The notes under the pieces were generated by a model. The model was given only the letters and a program-made list of their open reading frames with translations. It searched no databases and had not been told where the DNA came from. Both the position numbers and the translations under genes were made by a program. A stretch of 11,933 bases of DNA from an uncultured Lachnospiraceae bacterium (GTDB taxonomy: Bacteria; Bacillota; Clostridia; Lachnospirales; Lachnospiraceae). The stretch covers positions 1 through 11,933 of the forward strand of contig CAJTZB010000064.1 in NCBI GenBank assembly GCA_910583815.1. Reading direction: 5' to 3'. Positions 1-6,128 of this stretch are shown piece by piece (position 1 is the stretch's first letter; each line of letters begins with the position of its first letter).

Positions 1-1
1 T

Positions 2-706
2 TCGGCAAGGCTGATGGGCGTAAGACTTTCCAAGAACTTTGATAAGCCGCTGACCTCGGTAAGCTATACCGAATTTTTCCGAAGGTGGCATATCACTTTA
101 AACCAGTGGTTTGTGCAGTATGTATACATACCTCTTGGCGGCAATCGCAAAGGTACGGCAAGAAAAATAGGAAACACGTTGATTGTATTTGTTCTTTGCG
201 GATTATGGCACGGCGCAAACTGGACGTTTGTAGCATGGGGGTTGGCTGCAGGCGTGATGATAAGCATAGAAACGCTGCTTTCTAAACCATTTGAAAAGTT
301 TTGCAAAAAAGCAAACATCAATCTGTGTAATCCTTCTGTACAGCTTGTGCGGCAGGCAGTAATATTTTTGATGTTTACATTCAGCTGCGTGCTCTTCCGC
401 GCGCAGAGCATAGCAGAAGCCGGAATTGCTTTCAGACAGATGTTTACCGCTTGGGATACGGTTGGCCTGACTATGGTTCATTTGGGAATGAACACCTTGC
501 AGATTATCCAGCTTGCAGTATTCCTTGTTGTAATGGCAGCAATATATAAATTGCCGAAGGAGAAAGAAAATGCCTTGCCTTTGGCAGACAAAAACATGGC
601 GGTTACTATAAGTGTGTTTATCTATGGAATATTTGCCGTAATGCTTTGCTGGTTTGCATTTGCGGCTATAGGCGATACAAGTGCTTTTCAATATTTTCAG
701 TTTTAA
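2..706 (+). CDS. MBOAT-family membrane O-acyltransferase (AlgI/DltB type), C-terminal part
   Basis: Partial gene: the reading frame is open to the left edge of the window, and 234 C-terminal residues are visible. The family moves acyl groups from a carrier or activated donor to an extracellular acceptor such as a polysaccharide or teichoic acid, working within the cytoplasmic membrane. Visible family marks are SARLMG at the left edge, the stretch FFRRWHITLNQWF, YIPLGGNR, and the block LCGLWHGANWTFVAWG, whose His is the conserved catalytic residue of MBOAT enzymes. Hydrophobic helices follow, including one ending in the familiar CVLFRAQS. A full AlgI-like protein has roughly 450-500 residues, so about half is missing. 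The stop codon overlaps the Shine-Dalgarno of the next gene, so the two are surely co-transcribed. The substrate cannot be read from the sequence. Classification as MBOAT is firm; the AlgI-like rather than DltB-like label is a judgement from the motifs. Confidence 0.93.
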   Translation, partial: SARLMGVRLSKNFDKPLTSVSYTEFFRRWHITLNQWFVQYVYIPLGGNRKGTARKIGNTLIVFVLCGLWHGANWTFVAWGLAAGVMISIETLLSKPFEKFCKKANINLCNPSVQLVRQAVIFLMFTFSCVLFRAQSIAEAGIAFRQMFTAWDTVGLTMVHLGMNTLQIIQLAVFLVVMAAIYKLPKEKENALPLADKNMAVTISVFIYGIFAVMLCWFAFAAIGDTSAFQYFQF

Positions 707-711
707 AGGAG
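705..711 (+). promoter_or_regulatory. Ribosome binding site that sets the acyl-ligase start
   Basis: The sequence AAAGGAG lies 6 nt before the ATG at 718 and overlaps the stop codon of the upstream acyltransferase gene. It favours the start at 718 over the in-frame ATG at 646, which lies inside the upstream coding sequence and has no comparable site. The overlap suggests translational coupling. Confidence 0.8.
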
Positions 712-717
712 AAGGGT

Positions 718-2061
718 ATGATACCATGTGAAAAAACTTTATATTCTTATTTTGAAGAATACGCGGCGGAACGAGGGGGCAATCTGTTTATTTCCGATGA
801 GCATAAAAGCTATACAGTGGCTCAGGCTTTTCATACTTCCAGATGCCTTGCAAAGCAGATGCAGGACGGAGGAATAGAGAAAGGAGTTTTTGTTGCGGTA
901 AAGGCAGAGCGCACTGTGGAGAGCATACTTATATTTTACGCCCTGCAGTTTATCGGCGGAGTTGCGGTAATGTATGGTCCGCACGAGGAAATGAAAGAGG
1001 ATATTCAAATAAGCGGCAGCAGCCTGTCTGTCTGCGGTAAGGAAACAGAACTTGGCTTTAGTGGAACGGATGGCAGCGGAATCATCCTTGCAGACGACGC
1101 CAAGGCAACAGGTACGGTTATCTTCACTTCGGGGTCTACAGGAGGAAGAAAAGCCGTTAAGCTCAGCCAATATAATTTTATAAACAATTCATTGGATACT
1201 GAAAGCATCGGCGGATACCGTCCGGATGATGTCAATATCTTAATTGTGCCTATATTTCATGTATTTGGCCTGGCACTTATCATGACAGCGGTTGTAACAA
1301 AACACAGCATATTTGTACCTGAACGCATGGATACCGAATATATCCTTGACTGCATGGAAAAGTATAAAGTAACTCGGCTTAACGGCGTGCCAGGCATGTA
1401 TTTAAGCCTTGCGGAAAAAGTGGGACAAAGAAAACTCAATCTGAGATGCGGGCTGATCGGCGGAGGGCCGTGTACAAAGGAACAGTTTTTAAGGATAGAG
1501 AAGAAGCTGGGGATTACGCTGATTCCTGTGTATGGAATGAGCGAGTGCATCGGAATTTCCTGCGGCAGCTACACAGACGATAGAAACGACAGATGCGACA
1601 GTGTAGGCAGAATTTATTCAATGAATACGGTGAAAATAGCAGAGGATGGGGAAGTTCTTGTAAAAAGCCCTGCAGCTTCCAAAGGTTATATAGATGGAGA
1701 AACGACGGATGCTGACGGCTGGCTGCATACGGGCGATTTGGGATATTTGGATGAAAAGGAGTTTTTACATATCACCGGGCGCAAGAAAGATATTATAATC
1801 CGTAACGGAAACAATCTTTCCGCGGCAGAGATAGAACGGAAAATTCTATCCATTCCGCAGGTTAAGGACGTATGTGTTGTCGGGATACCGGACGAAGCAC
1901 AGGGGGAAGTCCCATGTGCTATGATAGTTTCGGAAACCGAGGCGGATTTATCTGCGGTTTTATCCAAAATTGAACTGCCTGCAAGAGTCATTTATTCCAA
2001 AGCAATACCGCTGACTTCTTCTTGCAAGCCGGATAAACAGACAGTAAAGAAGATGTTTTGA
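718..2061 (+). CDS. Acyl-adenylating enzyme (AMP-dependent synthetase/ligase, ANL superfamily)
   Basis: A 447-residue protein expected to adenylate a carboxylic acid with ATP and pass it to CoA or a carrier-protein thiol in the cytoplasm. The ANL core motifs appear in order: phosphate-binding loop TSGSTGGRK (137-145), YGMSE (272-276), GWLHTGD (334-340), GRKKD (354-358) at the hinge, and a C-terminal lid with the candidate catalytic Lys437. The usual Gly before that lysine is Cys here (SSCK). The protein is shorter than typical acyl-CoA synthetases (about 500-550), mainly through a compact N-terminal half. The start at 718 is chosen for its strong Shine-Dalgarno; residues upstream of it match nothing in the family. 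Directly behind the MBOAT gene, it probably supplies the acyl donor for that enzyme, as DltA does for DltB, although the MBOAT here looks more like AlgI. The acid is unknown. A generic acyl-CoA ligase is the alternative. Confidence 0.9.
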   Translation: MIPCEKTLYSYFEEYAAERGGNLFISDEHKSYTVAQAFHTSRCLAKQMQDGGIEKGVFVAVKAERTVESILIFYALQFIGGVAVMYGPHEEMKEDIQISGSSLSVCGKETELGFSGTDGSGIILADDAKATGTVIFTSGSTGGRKAVKLSQYNFINNSLDTESIGGYRPDDVNILIVPIFHVFGLALIMTAVVTKHSIFVPERMDTEYILDCMEKYKVTRLNGVPGMYLSLAEKVGQRKLNLRCGLIGGGPCTKEQFLRIEKKLGITLIPVYGMSECIGISCGSYTDDRNDRCDSVGRIYSMNTVKIAEDGEVLVKSPAASKGYIDGETTDADGWLHTGDLGYLDEKEFLHITGRKKDIIIRNGNNLSAAEIERKILSIPQVKDVCVVGIPDEAQGEVPCAMIVSETEADLSAVLSKIELPARVIYSKAIPLTSSCKPDKQTVKKMF

Positions 2062-2131
2062 CAGTACCATTTAGGCAGAAAAGGGACTGTTTATGCAGAA
2101 AACAGACGAAGATACTTTTTTTCTGTTAAGA

Positions 2132-2158
2132 TAGCGTTGGGTACAGATGGCAACGCTA
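2132..2158. repeat. 8-bp perfect inverted repeat between the ligase and gtrA-like genes
   Basis: TAGCGTTG (2132-2139) and CAACGCTA (2151-2158) are exact inverted copies separated by 11 nt. The element sits 31 nt before the start codon of the GtrA-like gene, in the 128-nt gap after the ligase gene. No run of T follows on either strand, so it does not look like an intrinsic terminator. It could be a regulator operator or a leader hairpin. The gap shows no other gene, and I could not find a well-spaced promoter in it. Confidence 0.4.
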
Positions 2159-2189
2159 GGAATATCAAAGAAAGTAAAAGAGGTGGAGC

Positions 2190-2801
2190 ATGAAAAATAT
2201 AATTCGCTGGTGGAATGATTTTGAGGAACGGCATCCGAAGGCATCTAAGTGGGTGCGCGAGGGAGGGCTGTTTTTCCTGTTCAGCAATGCCGTTACGGTA
2301 GTACAGTACATTATTTATGCATTCCTGCCAAATCTGCTGGGACTTCGGCTGGCAGGCATGGAATGGAGCTGGCCGGCAGTACCTGCCCATCTGTTTGGCA
2401 TTGATTTTACATGGAATGCCATTGGGTACGACGTGCTGTATGATGCTGCCGGAAACGTCATCATCGGAGGAGGCGCCGGCTATCTGATTGCAATGCTTGC
2501 CGGGTCATTTCTGGCACAGTGCATTAACTTTCCGCTGCAAAGGAACATTACGTTCCGAAGCAAGGGAAATCCGTGGTATCAGGCAGTGTGGTATTTCATT
2601 GCATGGGTTTTGATTACCTTGGTTGTAAACTCCATCAACTGCGTCTGGGTGGCAGTAGCAAGCCGGATGCTTCCAAACTGGCTGTATAATATTGGAACTA
2701 CCGTCTTAATGGGAGGGATTTCGATGGTAATCTTCTTCTTTGTATTTAAAATCATCTTTCCGGAAGGAGAGGCAGCAAAGAAGTCGGCAAAAAAAGTTTA
2801 A
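2190..2801 (+). CDS. GtrA-family membrane protein
   Basis: A 203-residue integral membrane protein with four hydrophobic segments at roughly 26-48, 91-112, 133-157 and 167-189. A long loop follows the first helix and the C-terminal tail is lysine-rich (about 191-203). The segment NFPLQRNITFRSKG (113-126) matches the most conserved GtrA stretch, an Asn followed by an Arg and an aromatic before a basic loop. Known GtrA-like proteins help move or hand over polyprenyl-phosphate-linked sugars, or assist glycosyltransferases that glycosylate surface polymers; no enzymatic motif is visible. The site AGGTGG at 2181-2186 precedes the ATG by 3 nt. The same-strand neighbours MBOAT and acyl ligase fit a role in surface glycan modification, although the 128-nt gap means it may be transcribed separately. 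The family call is good; the substrate is unknown. Confidence 0.82.
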   Translation: MKNIIRWWNDFEERHPKASKWVREGGLFFLFSNAVTVVQYIIYAFLPNLLGLRLAGMEWSWPAVPAHLFGIDFTWNAIGYDVLYDAAGNVIIGGGAGYLIAMLAGSFLAQCINFPLQRNITFRSKGNPWYQAVWYFIAWVLITLVVNSINCVWVAVASRMLPNWLYNIGTTVLMGGISMVIFFFVFKIIFPEGEAAKKSAKKV

Positions 2802-2806
2802 AGAAG

Positions 2807-2836
2807 AGCAAATGCATTGAATTTTTTGCTGTTTTT
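2807..2836 (+). terminator. Weak intrinsic terminator after the GtrA-like gene
   Basis: Six base pairs AGCAAA/TTTGCT (2807-2812 with 2825-2830) enclose a 12-nt loop and are followed by GTTTTTG. It begins 5 nt after the stop codon, where a terminator is expected. The stem is short and AT-rich, so termination may be partial. It overlaps the putative promoter of the next gene. Confidence 0.35.
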
Positions 2837-2845
2837 GTCCGATAT
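2818..2845 (+). promoter_or_regulatory. Possible sigma-D (sigma-28, motility-type) promoter
   Basis: TGAA at 2818-2821 and TCCGATAT at 2838-2845 are separated by 16 nt. Each element is one base from the Bacillus sigma-D consensus (TAAA, 14-16 nt, GCCGATAT). The site ends 38 nt before the start codon of the unrecognised 330-residue gene. An overlapping vegetative alternative exists: TTGCTG (2826-2831), 18 nt, then TATAAC (2850-2855). The sequence alone cannot choose between them. Confidence 0.4.
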
Positions 2846-2883
2846 TCTATATAACTACAAAGCAGAAGGCAGGCGAGACGGCA

Positions 2884-3876
2884 ATGGAAATTAATAGAAA
2901 TGTAGTAAGATATGAATTCCGTACGACAGACGAACACGGAAACAAGATTATGGATAAAATGACAAAAGAAGAAACTCTTAAAGCAATGCAGGATGTGCGT
3001 TCACAGTATGGGGATGAAGTCATCATTGAATTTTCAGGGGACGGCATGGCAGCTCTTGTGGAAAGCAAAAAGGGGATGGGTTCTTGGATGACACGAGAGC
3101 AGCAGGAAGATATGGAGGCGAGGAACGCAGCATTCCAAAGTGAAATCAAGCAATTGGATGGACCGGTGTTAAATCACCTTCCGGAGTATTCAGGAATCTA
3201 TGAGGCTGATAAAGCGATTGCGGCTGCGGTAGAACATTGCAGTAAAGAGGAGCAGGCGTTTGTATATGATATTATCCGCCAGAATTTCCTGATTTCAAAC
3301 AGCAGTTCTATGACGGAAGAGGAGCGGCAGGCCAATATTTCGCTTGGAATGAAAAAGGCAGAGTATGCCGCAGGACATTTTCTGCAAGAGAGCAGCAGGG
3401 CATCTTTCCTGAATGCAATGGAGCAGGTTGCAAAGCTTGCGAGTGCCGGAAAGGTTGGCAATGACGGAAAGATGGACTATGGCATAAGCAAAGGAAAGTA
3501 CCTCGGACATGGAAGCGGTTTAGTCCGCACGACAGATACAGTTGACATGATGCGGACAATGGACCCGGAAGCATATGAAGAATATAAAAGCATTGATTCT
3601 AGCAAAGACGGAGGGGTAGCTTCTTTAAAATATATGCTGAATTGGCATAACAATGCAGTGAAGAAGCGTCCGTCAATGGTTTCTGCTTATGAAAAACAGT
3701 CAGAAGAATATATAGAGAAGAATGTAAAAGGAAGAACTTTGGACACTACGTTTGACGGAATAAAAACAGAGAGCAAAGAGGCGTTTTTGGAGAGCCTGAG
3801 AGCTTTTCAAAAGAACCGGCCGGACTTTCTTTCGTCTTTGATAAGCAAGGAAATAGTGGGAAAGTTTTGGAATTAG
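2884..3876 (+). CDS. Unrecognised 330-residue soluble protein
   Basis: I do not recognise this protein. It is hydrophilic, with no signal peptide and no membrane segment, and is rich in Glu, Lys, Met and Ser. The N-terminal part (about 1-60) alternates strands and a helix: a polar strand YEFRTTDEHG, a helix MTKEETLKAMQDVRSQYG and a strand VIIEFSG. The rest looks largely helical. A central region contains EERQANISLGMKKAEYAAGH, followed by a Gly-rich stretch GKYLGHGSG near 200-210. No catalytic signature is evident. The ribosome site before the ATG is weak (a purine-rich stretch around 2865-2876), but coding character is clear through the full length. The gene forms its own transcription unit, with a possible sigma-D promoter in front and a strong terminator behind. 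If that promoter is real, a link to motility or the flagellum is possible, but no flagellar motif supports it. Real gene: confident. Function: unknown. Confidence 0.85.
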   Translation: MEINRNVVRYEFRTTDEHGNKIMDKMTKEETLKAMQDVRSQYGDEVIIEFSGDGMAALVESKKGMGSWMTREQQEDMEARNAAFQSEIKQLDGPVLNHLPEYSGIYEADKAIAAAVEHCSKEEQAFVYDIIRQNFLISNSSSMTEEERQANISLGMKKAEYAAGHFLQESSRASFLNAMEQVAKLASAGKVGNDGKMDYGISKGKYLGHGSGLVRTTDTVDMMRTMDPEAYEEYKSIDSSKDGGVASLKYMLNWHNNAVKKRPSMVSAYEKQSEEYIEKNVKGRTLDTTFDGIKTESKEAFLESLRAFQKNRPDFLSSLISKEIVGKFWN

Positions 3877-3958
3877 GTAGGAAGAATTCTATGGGAGCAT
3901 ACTGCAAGGACGACAGTTTTTCGCAGGCTGACTATGGAAAAGGCACATAAAGTAAAAT

Positions 3959-4008
3959 AACCGAAAGAAGCAGTGAAAGAGCTGTTTCTTTCGGTTGTTT
4001 TTCGTTTT
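3959..4008 (+). terminator. Strong rho-independent terminator of the 330-residue gene
   Basis: AACCGAAAGAAGCAG (3959-3973) pairs with CTGTTTCTTTCGGTT (3982-3996), giving 15 pairs including one G-U, closed by an 8-nt loop. It is followed by the T-rich tract GTTTTTCGTTTT (3997-4008). It lies 82 nt after the stop codon and isolates the 330-residue gene from nadE. The A-rich stretch before the stem could allow weak use on the minus strand, but no minus-strand gene needs it. Confidence 0.92.
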
Positions 4009-4021
4009 ATAGGAAAAAGCA

Positions 4022-4050
4022 TTGTTTTTTTGTCCTAAAATGCTTATAAT
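4022..4050 (+). promoter_or_regulatory. Sigma-A promoter of nadE
   Basis: TTGTTT (4022-4027), a spacer of exactly 17 nt, and a perfect TATAAT (4045-4050). Transcription would start near 4057, giving a leader of about 90 nt before nadE. It sits just after the upstream terminator, as expected for the start of a new unit covering nadE and probably the degV-like gene. Confidence 0.8.
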
Positions 4051-4056
4051 ATCTAT

Positions 4057-4146
4057 AAATATGATATTAGGGTCAAAAGGTCAGACGATGCGAGCCTGCT
4101 CGCAGCCTGCTGGCTTTATGCTCCATATCAAGCCGGGGGCAATATA
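4057..4146 (+). promoter_or_regulatory. Structured 5' leader of nadE mRNA
   Basis: The leader holds two GGTCA copies separated by AAA (4071-4083), a hairpin TGCGAG/CTCGCA with a CCTG loop (4089-4104), and two exact AGCCTGCT copies (4093-4100 and 4104-4111). There is also a possible longer-range pair GGCTT/AAGCC (4112-4116 with 4130-4134), whose 3' arm ends right at the ribosome site GGGGG (4135-4139). This could be a regulatory leader or operators, but I cannot match it to a known riboswitch class, and no terminator is visible inside it. Confidence 0.4.
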
Positions 4147-6105
4147 ATGAAAGATGGATTTATTAAGGTGGCAGTAGCATCGCCAAAGCTTAAGGTGGCG
4201 GACTGTGCTTATAATGGAAAAGAAATGATGCAGATGATAAAAGAAGCAGAAGAGGCAGGAGTGAAGCTGCTGGTATTTCCTGAGCTTGGCATTACAGGTT
4301 ATACATGTGGTGATTTATTTCTGCAGGATACGCTTCTTACAGGTGCAAAGCGGACATTAAAGGAGCTTGCGGAATTTACCGAAGGGAAGGATGTCGTTGT
4401 CTTTGCCGGACTGCCGCTTCTTGTAAAAGACAAGCTCTACAATGTGGCGGCGGCATTTCAGAACGGAGGGCTGCTTGGGTTTGTACCAAAGTATAATATT
4501 CCTGCGTATTCGGAATTTTATGAAACCAGGCAGTTTATCAGCGGAAGGCGGGAAGTGACCGAGATTTTGTTTGACGGTCAGTTTGTGCCGTTTGGCACGG
4601 ATCTTTTGTTTACCTGTGAAGAACTTGGCATGACGGTTGCGGCTGAAATCTGTGAAGATTTATGGACAGTGGTTCCGCCAAGCTCAAGGCATGCGCTTGC
4701 AGGGGCAAATGTGATTGTTAATTTATCGGCAAGCAATGAAACGACCGGCAAGGCTTCTTATCGCAGAGAACTGGTAAAGAGCCAGTCAGCAAGGCTGTAT
4801 GCGGCATATTTGTATGCCTGTTCCGGCGAAGGGGAGTCAACGACGGATCTGGTGTTTGCGGCGCACAACCTGATTGCAGAAAGCGGCACGGTTTTGGCAG
4901 AATCTGCACGTTTTTTCAGTAATATGCTGGTGACGGAACTTGATTTGCAGAGGCTCCGCAGCGAACGCAGGCGTGTTACCTGCTTTGGGCCACAGGAAAA
5001 CGCAGCATACACGGAAGTGTTTTTCTCCTACCCATCATTTAAAAACGGAATCGCAGAGACAGCGCTGACGCGGACCATAGAGAAAACTCCGTTTGTTCCA
5101 GCGTGGGAGGCGGAGAAAGAAAAGCGCGCAAAGGAAATTACGATGATTCAGGCAATGGGGCTCAGGAAGCGTCTGGAGCATACAAACTGTAAGACGGCAG
5201 TGCTTGGCATTTCGGGAGGACTGGATTCCACTCTTGCGTTGCTTGTAACATGCAAGGCTTTTGATTTGCTGGGGCTTCCAAGAAAAGGAATAGTCTCTGT
5301 CACAATGCCTTGTTTTGGGACAACCGACCGCACCTACCAGAATGCAGTGCTGCTCGCTAAGGAACTTGGGACAGAATTTATTGAAGTGCCGATTGCAGAT
5401 GCTGTCCGTGTGCATTTAAGAGACATTGGACAGGACGAATCCATACATGATGTTACCTATGAAAACGCACAGGCCAGAGAGCGTACACAGGTACTGATGG
5501 ACATTGCAAACAGGAAGGGCGGCATGGTAGTCGGCACGGGGGATATGTCAGAGCTTGCACTTGGCTGGGCAACCTACAACGGCGACCATATGTCGATGTA
5601 CGGTGTCAACGCTTCCGTTCCAAAGACGCTTGTGCGCTGTCTTGTACAGTATTTTGCAAAGGAGCAGCAGGGAACAGCCCTTGAAAAAGTATTGCTTGAT
5701 ATTCTGGATACGCCGGTCAGTCCGGAACTGCTTCCTCCGTCAGATGGGGAAATTTCTCAGAAAACAGAGGATCTGGTTGGCCCATATGAGCTGCACGATT
5801 TCTTTTTATATTATGTGCTTCGTTTCGGGTTCCATCCGAAAAAGGTGTACCGGCTGGCGGAGAAGGCATTTGCAGGGCAGTATGGAGCAGAAGAAATTCT
5901 GCATTGGCTGAAGACGTTTTACCGAAGATTTTTTTCACAGCAGTTTAAGCGTTCCTGCATTCCGGATGGGCCAAAAGTCGGCTCGGTTGCGCTGTCGCCG
6001 CGCGGCGATCTGCGTATGCCAAGCGATGCCTGTGCCAGAGAATGGCTGGAAGCATTGGAACAGATCTGCGTCAGTACGGCATCCGCAGGTCTGAAATCAA
6101 ACTAA
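4147..6105 (+). CDS. nadE: Glutamine-dependent NAD+ synthetase
   Basis: A 652-residue two-domain enzyme that makes NAD+ from nicotinic acid adenine dinucleotide, ATP and glutamine, the last step of NAD biosynthesis, in the cytoplasm. The N-terminal nitrilase-type glutaminase domain (about 5-290) carries the expected triad: Glu46 in FPELGITGYTCGD, Lys115 in PKYN, and Cys169 in AEICEDLW. The C-terminal synthetase domain (about 325-640) has the ATP-binding SGGLDS loop (356-361) and the family stretches GTGDMSELALGWATYNGDH and YGVNASVPKTLVR. The length is normal for the glutamine-using type (about 640-680), so ammonia is channelled rather than taken only from solution. A GGGGG site lies 7 nt before the ATG. 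It is the first gene of its unit, behind a good sigma-A promoter and a structured leader, and a DegV-type gene follows after 23 nt. No missing residues were noticed. Confidence 0.97.
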   Translation: MKDGFIKVAVASPKLKVADCAYNGKEMMQMIKEAEEAGVKLLVFPELGITGYTCGDLFLQDTLLTGAKRTLKELAEFTEGKDVVVFAGLPLLVKDKLYNVAAAFQNGGLLGFVPKYNIPAYSEFYETRQFISGRREVTEILFDGQFVPFGTDLLFTCEELGMTVAAEICEDLWTVVPPSSRHALAGANVIVNLSASNETTGKASYRRELVKSQSARLYAAYLYACSGEGESTTDLVFAAHNLIAESGTVLAESARFFSNMLVTELDLQRLRSERRRVTCFGPQENAAYTEVFFSYPSFKNGIAETALTRTIEKTPFVPAWEAEKEKRAKEITMIQAMGLRKRLEHTNCKTAVLGISGGLDSTLALLVTCKAFDLLGLPRKGIVSVTMPCFGTTDRTYQNAVLLAKELGTEFIEVPIADAVRVHLRDIGQDESIHDVTYENAQARERTQVLMDIANRKGGMVVGTGDMSELALGWATYNGDHMSMYGVNASVPKTLVRCLVQYFAKEQQGTALEKVLLDILDTPVSPELLPPSDGEISQKTEDLVGPYELHDFFLYYVLRFGFHPKKVYRLAEKAFAGQYGAEEILHWLKTFYRRFFSQQFKRSCIPDGPKVGSVALSPRGDLRMPSDACAREWLEALEQICVSTASAGLKSN

Positions 6106-6128
6106 GCCGTACAGAAACGAGGATAAGC

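Noticed and set aside
646..717. Upstream in-frame extension of the acyl ligase from ATG 646
   Set aside because: It lies inside the MBOAT coding sequence, has no ribosome site and adds residues unlike the family; 718 has AAAGGAG.
203..727. 174-codon antisense frame opposite the MBOAT gene
   Set aside because: Cys- and His-rich implausible protein that mirrors a clearly coding plus-strand gene; no ribosome site was noticed.
2058..2063. Consensus -35 hexamer TTGACA at the end of the ligase gene
   Set aside because: No acceptable -10 hexamer lies 16-18 nt downstream; the nearest T/A-rich stretch is too far away.
3891..3950. 19-codon open frame after the 330-residue gene, with a GGAAG-like site in front
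   Set aside because: Very short, no recognisable composition, and it lies just before the terminator; it is most likely chance.
4057..4146. Known NAD+ riboswitch class
   Set aside because: I could not match the hairpins or unpaired bases to either described NAD+ riboswitch class, so it is left as an unassigned structured leader.
6042..6128. Upstream in-frame extension of the DegV-like gene
   Set aside because: It overlaps nadE and adds 29 residues before the canonical TDSATD N-terminus; 6129 has its own GAGGA site.
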